NCBI GenBank assembly: GCA_016282555.1
Contig: JAEEKU010000144.1
Span: 1-5,436 of the forward strand
DNA length: 5,436 nt
DNA from: Methanomassiliicoccaceae archaeon
Lineage (GTDB): Archaea; Thermoplasmatota; Thermoplasmata; Methanomassiliicoccales; Methanomethylophilaceae
Direction: 5' to 3'
The notes below the pieces were generated by a model. It was given only the letters and a program-made list of their open reading frames with translations, had not been told where the DNA came from and searched no databases. The first letter of the stretch is position 1, and each line of letters opens with the position of its first letter. A program made the translations under genes and the position numbers. Below are positions 1 through 4,674 of this stretch, piece by piece.

Positions 1-852
1 ATCCACTCCATCGGGCTCCCGGTACTCTCCGATCCCATTCAGGGTCCCGGACGAGAAAAGCGAATCCAATTGAAAGTCAGTGAGCGGCGATGGCGATACG
101 CACTCCTTCCCGTCCAATCCGGCTATCCTTTCCGCCAGACGTCTGAAGGATTCAGCTTCCTCCGAGCCGGGAAATAGTTCGGAAACTGTTTTTCCCGCGG
201 ATTCGGCCTGGCGGAACTTATCGGTTCTCCCGATCCTGCATAGTACCGGCACCCCTGTGGCCTTGGAAAACTCCTCGACCAGACCGTCCTCGCCCTTCAG
301 CCCGCGTCTGTTCAGCACCATGCCCATGATACGCCCTCTTCCGCGCTCGAAATGCAAAGAACCTTTCATGATGTTGTTCGCTGCGAAGATAGACATGCAT
401 TCGCCGGAAGTGACTATAATTACGGCATCAGAATACTCCGGACGCATAGGGACGGCAAATCCTCCGCAAACCACATCCCCGAGGACATCGTAAAGCGTCA
501 CATCCGTGAAGATGGAAGACATACCCATCTTTTCAAAGGAATGGAACATTCCTACTATGCCCTTTCCGGCGCATCCTATCCCCGGTTTGGGGCCTCCGGC
601 TTCGATGCACATGACCCCTCCCGCCCCCGCATCGATGATGTCCTCCGGCTTCCTCTCAGAGGGGAGCACCTCGCGCATATAATCCGTAACGGTCCTGTGC
701 ACTCTCCTGCCCAGCAGGGACCTGCTGGAATCAGCTTTGGGGTCGCATCCTATCTGAAGCACCTTTAATCCGATCGCTGACAGAGAAAACGAGAGATTGG
801 ATGCTACCGTGGACTTTCCGATGCCGCCTTTCCCGTAGATCGCAATCCTCAT
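1..852 (-). CDS. NifH/CfbC-family [4Fe-4S] reductase ATPase, 3' end cut off by window
   Basis: The frame reads 284 codons from ATG at 852 to the left edge without a stop. It carries every hallmark of the NifH/BchL/CfbC iron proteins: P-loop GKGGIGKST (residues 7-15), DPKADS (37-42), and the two cysteines that bridge a [4Fe-4S] cluster across a homodimer, Cys94 in GGPKPGIGCAGKG and Cys129 in YDVLGDVVCGGF. These proteins use ATP hydrolysis to drive electrons into a partner reductase. In methanogens the usual member is CfbC, which with CfbD reduces Ni-sirohydrochlorin diamide on the way to F430; this is my best guess for the role. True nitrogenase NifH or an uncharacterised NifH-like protein remain possible, since no nifD/cfbD-like partner is visible. 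The Arg of NifH that is ADP-ribosylated is Lys97 here. Family length is about 265-295 residues, so little is missing. GAGG at 860-863, seven bases from the ATG, and an in-frame TGA at 877-879 support the start. The family call is secure; the specific function is not. Confidence 0.9.
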   Translation of the reverse strand, partial: MRIAIYGKGGIGKSTVASNLSFSLSAIGLKVLQIGCDPKADSSRSLLGRRVHRTVTDYMREVLPSERKPEDIIDAGAGGVMCIEAGGPKPGIGCAGKGIVGMFHSFEKMGMSSIFTDVTLYDVLGDVVCGGFAVPMRPEYSDAVIIVTSGECMSIFAANNIMKGSLHFERGRGRIMGMVLNRRGLKGEDGLVEEFSKATGVPVLCRIGRTDKFRQAESAGKTVSELFPGSEEAESFRRLAERIAGLDGKECVSPSPLTDFQLDSLFSSGTLNGIGEYREPDGVD

Positions 853-859
853 TGTGAAT

Positions 860-863
860 CCTC
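860..863 (-). promoter_or_regulatory. Ribosome binding site of the NifH-like gene
   Basis: GAGG read on the minus strand, seven bases before the ATG at 852. It supports that start over the out-of-frame ATG at 868. Confidence 0.5.
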
Positions 864-885
864 GCCATGAAAAAAATCAGGAAGG

Positions 886-891
886 TTAAAA
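886..891 (-). promoter_or_regulatory. Possible TATA element for the NifH-like gene
   Basis: On the minus strand TTTTAA lies here, about 35 bases before the ATG, which would put the transcript start near 862. It is a weak, short match. A T-run at 871-876 is an alternative AT-rich element but sits too close to the start for a leadered transcript. Position and divergent layout are the main support. Confidence 0.25.
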
Positions 892-904
892 GCAGGATGC
901 CGGG

Positions 905-919
905 CGTAAACGTTTTACG
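905..919. promoter_or_regulatory. Inverted repeat CGTAAA-N3-TTTACG, candidate operator
   Basis: A 15-base sequence with perfect six-base arms around a three-base centre, placed between the two divergent genes and upstream of both proposed TATA elements. Short outer arms are also present: TGCCG (898-902)/CGGCA (918-922) and AGCAGG (891-896)/CCTGCT (932-937). Such symmetry is typical of a dimeric regulator site that could affect both genes. There is no direct evidence of binding, and it does not contain the TGTACA core of the archaeal TrpY site. Confidence 0.35.
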
Positions 920-941
920 GCAGCCGGTCCGCCTGCTGTTA

Positions 942-955
942 TTTATTATATTAAA
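942..955 (+). promoter_or_regulatory. Archaeal TATA-box-like element for pheA
   Basis: TTTATTATATTAAA is a run of 14 A/T bases in an otherwise GC-rich region. Archaeal transcription starts about 25 bases downstream of the TATA centre, so the transcript would start roughly at 970-978, giving a short leader that still may include the ribosome binding site at 977-980. It is the only strong AT-rich block in the intergenic region. Confidence 0.6.
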
Positions 956-962
956 TCACCGA

Positions 963-976
963 TTAACTGCCGTTAA
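963..976. promoter_or_regulatory. Inverted repeat TTAAC-N4-GTTAA near the pheA transcript start
   Basis: Perfect five-base arms around TGCC, lying between the TATA-like element and the ribosome binding site. A repressor bound here would block initiation; alternatively it is chance symmetry. A hairpin role is unlikely if transcription starts within it. Confidence 0.3.
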
Positions 977-980
977 GAGG
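977..980 (+). promoter_or_regulatory. Ribosome binding site of pheA
   Basis: GAGG seven bases before the ATG at 988, the same spacing as in the divergent NifH-like gene. With the in-frame TAA at 964-966 it fixes the pheA start. Confidence 0.6.
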
Positions 981-987
981 AACAAAG

Positions 988-1554
988 ATGTCCGTCATCA
1001 GAATCGGATACATGGGAATCCCGTTTTCCAACAGCGAAGAGATGGCTTCGGTGTTTTCGAAGAAATTCGATCTCAGAAAGGCAGAGCTGGTCCCGCTTAT
1101 GTCTGCCAGAAACGTAATCGACTCTCTCGTTAGCAGGAAAATCGATTACGGGGTTCTGGCAGTGGAGAACAAAAATGCCGGCATTGTGGAAGAAACCCGG
1201 GAAGCCAGAAAGGGAGTGAGAAACCTTATCGAACTGGATCTTATGTGGTCTCCTATCCACCACTGCGTCTTCAAAAGAAATCCGGAAGACGCCGTGACCA
1301 GTCTCGTCTCCCACGTGCAGGCGCTGCTCCAGTCCGAGAAGAATCTCCGCAGCCTGTATCCCGGGGCGGAGTTCGCTGTGTGCGAGGACACCGCCTACGC
1401 CGCCGAGCTTCTCAGCAAAGGCCTGCTCCCGGCCGGATCCGCAGCGGTATGCAGGAAGGACGCGGGAACCCATTACGGGTTATACCTCGACGCCGAGAAC
1501 GTGGAGGACGACAAGGAGAATATGACCCGGTTCTCGCTCGTCAGACTGGAATGA
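988..1554 (+). CDS. pheA: Prephenate dehydratase, catalytic domain only (no ACT domain)
   Basis: The 188-residue protein matches the prephenate dehydratase fold, which decarboxylates and dehydrates prephenate to phenylpyruvate, the last dedicated step before phenylalanine. Visible signatures are the N-terminal glycine/serine segment GYMGIPFSNSEEMA (7-20), DYGVLAVEN (53-61, family form ..VPIENS), HC (92-93), SHVQAL (108-113, family form SHPQAL), YGL (163-165) and the catalytic NMTRF (178-182). The chain ends six residues after TRF, just where other enzymes continue into an ACT domain of about 80 residues that senses phenylalanine, so feedback control by this chain is not expected. The Ser of the ENS motif is Lys62, a departure from the family norm. 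The start has GAGG at 977-980 and an in-frame TAA at 964-966. The last 75 bases overlap convergent aroC. It is probably a cytosolic soluble enzyme; no signal peptide or membrane segment is seen. Confidence 0.85.
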   Translation: MSVIRIGYMGIPFSNSEEMASVFSKKFDLRKAELVPLMSARNVIDSLVSRKIDYGVLAVENKNAGIVEETREARKGVRNLIELDLMWSPIHHCVFKRNPEDAVTSLVSHVQALLQSEKNLRSLYPGAEFAVCEDTAYAAELLSKGLLPAGSAAVCRKDAGTHYGLYLDAENVEDDKENMTRFSLVRLE

Positions 1555-2607
1555 GAGATACTGATCCGCAATAGCCAGCGCTGCCATCGCCTCCACCACG
1601 CTCACCGCGCGCGGGACGATGCACGGATCGTGGCGCCCTCTGATCTCTATGACCGCGTCCGTCATCGATTCCAGATTCACGGTCCTCTGAGGCTTTGATA
1701 TTGACGGCGTGGGCTTGAAGGCGACATTGAAAGCGAGCGGCATTCCGTCGCTCATCCCTCCGCATACTCCCCCCATATTGTTGCTCAGCGCGGTGATCTT
1801 CCCGTTTTCTACCGCGTACTGATCGTTGCTCCGGGATCCCTTCATCGAAGCTATCCCGAAGCCCTTCCCGAACTCCACGCCTTTGACTCCGGGTATGGAG
1901 AACATGTATCTCGCGACGGTGACGTCCAGAGCGTCGAACCATATCCCTCCGAACCCTATCGGCAGGCCGGCGACGGCGCAGCTTACGATTCCCCCGACGC
2001 TGTCTCCCTCGGCGGCGGCCCCGGATATTTCCGCGGCCATCTCCTCGTCGATCCGCGGATCGGCGGAGCGGGTTCTCCTGAGCTTCGACGACTCCATCTC
2101 TTCGAAGGTATGTTCCGCCGGATCAGTAACGGACCCTATGCTGCGGGAATACGCAGCGATGCGGATCCCCTTCGAAGAAAGAAACTGTCCGGCGATCGCT
2201 CCCGCCGCGACCAGGGGAGCGGTCATCCTTCCGGAGAACTGGGCGCCGCCGCTCACGTCGAAATTCCTGTATTTCATCAGAGCCGGAAGATCCGCATGGC
2301 CGGGTCTCGGGGTGACGTTGAATCCGGAGTAGGACGACGAATTGGTGTTTTTGTTCATGATCCTGATCAGAACCGTTCCGGACACCTTCCCGTCCCGGAG
2401 CCCCTCCTCGAAAATCACCTCGTCCGGCTCCTTTCTCGGGGTTCCGATTCCCGGGGAGGGCTTCCGGAGCTCCATGGCTTTCGCCACGAGTTCCCTGTCT
2501 ATCTCCATCCCCTCCGGAAGGCCCTCGATGCAGCATCCGACCGAATCGGCGTGGCTCTTGCCGAAAAGCTTTATCCTGAGGGTGTTGCCGACATCGTAAG
2601 TCTCCAT
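1480..2607 (-). CDS. aroC: Chorismate synthase
   Basis: This 375-residue protein makes chorismate from EPSP by an FMN-dependent elimination, the last step of the shikimate pathway. Family motifs in order are FGKSHA (15-20, usually FGESHG, with the conserved His19), RPGHADL (101-107), GGAQFSGRMTAP (120-131), GDSVGG (201-206), NNMGGVCGGMSDGMP (276-290), FKPTPSI (297-303) and GRHDPC..PRA (324-334). Length is usual for the family. The GGxxFSGRxTAP form resembles a divergent AroC branch that I associate with clostridia more than the common GGRxSxRETA form; this is from memory. The start is backed by GAGGTG at 2613-2618, five bases from the ATG. Homology ends near ALAIADQYL (343-351); the remaining residues are read antisense to the 3' end of pheA and look like a run-on tail. 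It is the last gene of the aro operon, and its first 485 bases also carry the open aroA frame. Confidence 0.95.
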   Translation of the reverse strand: METYDVGNTLRIKLFGKSHADSVGCCIEGLPEGMEIDRELVAKAMELRKPSPGIGTPRKEPDEVIFEEGLRDGKVSGTVLIRIMNKNTNSSSYSGFNVTPRPGHADLPALMKYRNFDVSGGAQFSGRMTAPLVAAGAIAGQFLSSKGIRIAAYSRSIGSVTDPAEHTFEEMESSKLRRTRSADPRIDEEMAAEISGAAAEGDSVGGIVSCAVAGLPIGFGGIWFDALDVTVARYMFSIPGVKGVEFGKGFGIASMKGSRSNDQYAVENGKITALSNNMGGVCGGMSDGMPLAFNVAFKPTPSISKPQRTVNLESMTDAVIEIRGRHDPCIVPRAVSVVEAMAALAIADQYLSFQSDEREPGHILLVVLHVLGVEV

Positions 2608-2620
2608 ATCGGCACCTCAC
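2123..2620 (-). other. Run-on of the aroA frame into aroC, probable frameshift
   Basis: After the last conserved AroA residue the frame stays open for about 165 codons on the same strand as aroC but out of phase with it. The translated stretch is rich in Arg, Gly, Asp and Glu with no recognisable domain, as expected from an out-of-frame reading of a GC-rich gene. One base away in phase there is a TGA at 2617-2619 that sits inside the aroC ribosome binding site (GTGAGGTG), nine bases from the aroC ATG. This is the layout expected for the true aroA stop. One extra base near the GGG at 2622-2624, or further upstream, would explain it. Confidence 0.7.
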
Positions 2621-3856
2621 TCCCAGCGAGCGCATCTGCTCCACGAAGCCCGGATACGAGACGTTCCAGCATCCGTCGTTCTCCATGGAAACCGGATGAT
2701 CGGAGACCAGAGACGCGACGGCGGCGGCCATCATGAGCCTGTGATCCCCCTTATGCTCTATTCTCCCGCCTTTCAGCCTTTTTACCCCGTTGATTACGCA
2801 GCCGTCCTCCGTTCCGGTTATGTCCGCCCCGAGGGCTCTGAGCATGTTCTCGACCGACGAGATCCTGTCGCTCTCCTTGAACCTGAGCTGGGGGGCGCCG
2901 TAAAGCCTGCTGGTCCCCTCCGCCGTGCTCAGAAGAACCGCGACCGCCGGAAACAGATCGGGTATATCCGAAAGATCTACGTCGATCGCGGACAGCCTTC
3001 CCGGGCAGGAGCATTCTATGCAGTCCCCGGAGACCGAGACGGGGCACCCGGCATCTCTCAATATGTCTATGATTCTCTTATCCCCCTGCAGATCGTCCGG
3101 ATCCGGGCCTCTGGCGCGGACTTTTCCGGACAGCGCTCCGGCGACCAGGGGAAACGCCGCGGACGAAAAATCCGACGGCACGCGGAAATCGCACCCCCCA
3201 TAACCGGGTTTAACGTAGTACGAGTTATCCTCCCCGGTTATCTCCGCGCCGTATTTTCTCATCATGGACGCGGTGATGTCGTTATACGGCTTGGAGGATC
3301 TCTTCCCCGAAACCCTGATCTCCATATCCCTTCCGGCGAGGGGAGCGGCGATCATTACCGACGATACGTACTGGGAGCTCTCGCTTCCGTCCACCTGTAT
3401 CACGTCGCCCTTCAGCGGCCCGCGGATCCTCACGGGAGCCTTCCCGTTCTCCGAAACGCAGCGGACGCCGCACCCCTCCAGAGCGGAAAGAAGCGGAGCC
3501 ATGGGCCTTCTGCGGATGGATTCGTCGCCGGTTATCGTCGTCTCCGAATCGAAAACGGACGCGATTCCGGCCATCAGCCTCATGGTGGTCCCGGAATTCA
3601 GAACGTCGACGGTTCTGTCAGGAGCGTGAAGCTTCTCCGTGAAGACGGACAGTCCGTCCCCGTCCTCCGAGATCTCTGCTCCCATCGATCTCGCGGCGTC
3701 CATCGTCGCTTTGGTATCCAGAGATATCAGGGGATCGCGCACCCTGCATTCGGACTCCGACAGAGCGGAAAGCAGTATCGCCCTGTGCGTATAGCTCTTG
3801 GAGGGGGGTATTCTGACCGTTCCCTCCGCGCTTCCCCCGGCAAACGTTATTTCCAT
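2123..3856 (-). CDS. aroA: EPSP synthase (3-phosphoshikimate 1-carboxyvinyltransferase), frame runs on past the normal end
   Basis: The enzyme transfers enolpyruvyl from PEP to shikimate 3-phosphate, giving EPSP. Conserved parts in order are PPSKSYTHRAIL (17-28, Lys20 binds phosphate), NSGTTMR (87-93), DESIRRRPM (111-119), SESSQY (158-163), DFSSAAFPL (229-237), DIPD (297-300, catalytic Asp), LRFKESDRI (324-332) and GDHRLM (370-375). The domain ends with SYPGFVEQMRSLG at residue 412 (base 2621), about the normal length of 410-430. No stop follows: the frame continues 165 codons, giving 577 residues as written, through aroC in another frame. That extension looks non-coding, so the real protein probably ends near 2617. 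The start at 3856 has AAGGTGAT at 3860-3867 and aligns with family N termini; the open frame upstream (to 4021) is inside aroK. The start overlaps the aroK stop by 10 bases, implying translational coupling. The domain call is very sure; the 3' boundary is not. Confidence 0.9.
   Translation of the reverse strand: MEITFAGGSAEGTVRIPPSKSYTHRAILLSALSESECRVRDPLISLDTKATMDAARSMGAEISEDGDGLSVFTEKLHAPDRTVDVLNSGTTMRLMAGIASVFDSETTITGDESIRRRPMAPLLSALEGCGVRCVSENGKAPVRIRGPLKGDVIQVDGSESSQYVSSVMIAAPLAGRDMEIRVSGKRSSKPYNDITASMMRKYGAEITGEDNSYYVKPGYGGCDFRVPSDFSSAAFPLVAGALSGKVRARGPDPDDLQGDKRIIDILRDAGCPVSVSGDCIECSCPGRLSAIDVDLSDIPDLFPAVAVLLSTAEGTSRLYGAPQLRFKESDRISSVENMLRALGADITGTEDGCVINGVKRLKGGRIEHKGDHRLMMAAAVASLVSDHPVSMENDGCWNVSYPGFVEQMRSLGVRCRYGDLRCRQHPQDKAFRQEPRRFGRMLHRGPSGGDGDRQGTRGESHGAPEALPGNRNPEKGAGRGDFRGGAPGREGVRNGSDQDHEQKHQFVVLLRIQRHPETRPCGSSGSDEIQEFRRERRRPVLRKDDRSPGRGGSDRRTVSFFEGDPHRCVFPQHRVRY
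2613..2618 (-). promoter_or_regulatory. Ribosome binding site of aroC
   Basis: GAGGTG on the minus strand, five bases before the aroC ATG at 2607. It overlaps the out-of-phase TGA at 2617-2619 proposed as the original aroA stop. Confidence 0.75.
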
Positions 3857-4674
3857 CGTATCACCTTGGCATGAATCGCCGGATATCCGATCGATTCCGA
3901 AATCTTTTTTCCTTTTCCGGGCGGGACTAAAGCAGCCATCGCCGGGCCGGTTCCGGTCACGCCGGCGGCCAGAGCGCCCTCCCCGAGAAGGCTCTCCGCC
4001 GAGACGCAGCTGGGTCCGCATATTGACTCCACATATCTCCCGTTGGAGGTCATCACCTCCGTATAGTTATCCGGAAGTTCCGAAGCGAGTTTTCTGTATT
4101 CGCTCTCCAGAGATCTGTACTTCTCTCCGGGAACTTTGCTCTTGGGAATCCGCCTGTCCGGAACGAAAATGAGGACGTCGTAATCCGGGATTTTACTTCT
4201 GTGAAGTAGAACGCAATCGGCGTTGCGGGTGACGACGAGTCCCCCCAGCCCGCACCCGCAGGCGTCATCGAAGGCGCCGGTGACCGTGACCCCGCACCTT
4301 CTGGCGCAGGAGACCCCGGCCCTGATCATATCCAGAATGTCGGGCGCATCGCCGTAGTAATCGTAAACCGCCGAAATGACCGCGTTGCATACCGAGCTGG
4401 AACTCTTCAGTCCCGCCGACGGGGGAATGTCCGATTCCACTGTAAGGCGGTACTTCTCGCCGGACAATCCCAGGCGGGAGAGAACCTCTCCGGCGCACGT
4501 GCGGGCGAGGGTATCATCCATCCCCGGCCTGTCTATAAGTTCGATCTCCGTTTTTTCGGAAAGTTCAAAATGCGCGCGGGTCTTCAGATCCACACCTATA
4601 GTGGATCCTATGCCGCAGGGTATCGCGTTCAGCACCGACACGGCTCCGCCGGATTCCCCGTATCCTCCGGCCAT
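3847..4674 (-). CDS. aroK: Archaeal shikimate kinase, GHMP superfamily
   Basis: This 275-residue kinase phosphorylates shikimate at the 3-OH using ATP. It belongs to the GHMP superfamily, the archaeal replacement for bacterial P-loop AroK. Evidence: N terminus MAGGYGESGGAVSVLNAIP, matching the archaeal pattern with SGxxxNAIxxGxGxAxGxDL; the ATP loop SDIPPSAGLKSSSS (81-94); GAFDDACG (133-140) with the acidic residues of the active site; and the C-terminal GHMP motif GVTGTGPAMAAL (238-249). Family length is about 280-300. The start at 4674 is chosen because it aligns with family N termini and has GGGAGG at 4682-4687, seven bases away; the same frame is open to 4782, but that part lies within aroE. 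It overlaps the aroE end by 46 bases and the aroA start by 10 (ATGGAAATAA), so translation is likely coupled through the operon. Confidence 0.93.
   Translation of the reverse strand: MAGGYGESGGAVSVLNAIPCGIGSTIGVDLKTRAHFELSEKTEIELIDRPGMDDTLARTCAGEVLSRLGLSGEKYRLTVESDIPPSAGLKSSSSVCNAVISAVYDYYGDAPDILDMIRAGVSCARRCGVTVTGAFDDACGCGLGGLVVTRNADCVLLHRSKIPDYDVLIFVPDRRIPKSKVPGEKYRSLESEYRKLASELPDNYTEVMTSNGRYVESICGPSCVSAESLLGEGALAAGVTGTGPAMAALVPPGKGKKISESIGYPAIHAKVIRWK
3860..3867 (-). promoter_or_regulatory. Ribosome binding site of aroA
   Basis: AAGGTGAT on the minus strand inside the end of aroK, close to the archaeal consensus GGAGGTGAT. It decides the aroA start at 3856 rather than the upstream open frame. 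Confidence 0.7.

Noticed and set aside
80..768. Plus-strand open frames opposite the NifH-like gene
   Set aside because: They mirror a strongly conserved minus-strand gene and have no domain features of their own.
867..1133. Possible small plus-strand gene starting in the divergent intergenic region
   Set aside because: It lacks a ribosome binding site, crosses the pheA promoter and overlaps pheA out of frame.
973..1473. 166-codon minus-strand frame opposite pheA
   Set aside because: It is antisense to the conserved prephenate dehydratase domain and matches no family I recognise.
1555..1600. Terminator between pheA and aroC
   Set aside because: The genes overlap, and I see no T-run or stable hairpin next to either stop codon.
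2696..3874. 392-codon open frame on the plus strand opposite aroA
   Set aside because: It is fully antisense to conserved aroA, has no recognisable domain and is rich in Arg and Gly; stop-poor antisense frames are expected from GC-biased codon use.
3857..4021. N-terminal extension of AroA from an upstream in-frame ATG
   Set aside because: The segment lies in aroK coding sequence, lacks family similarity, and the ATG at 3856 has a strong ribosome binding site.
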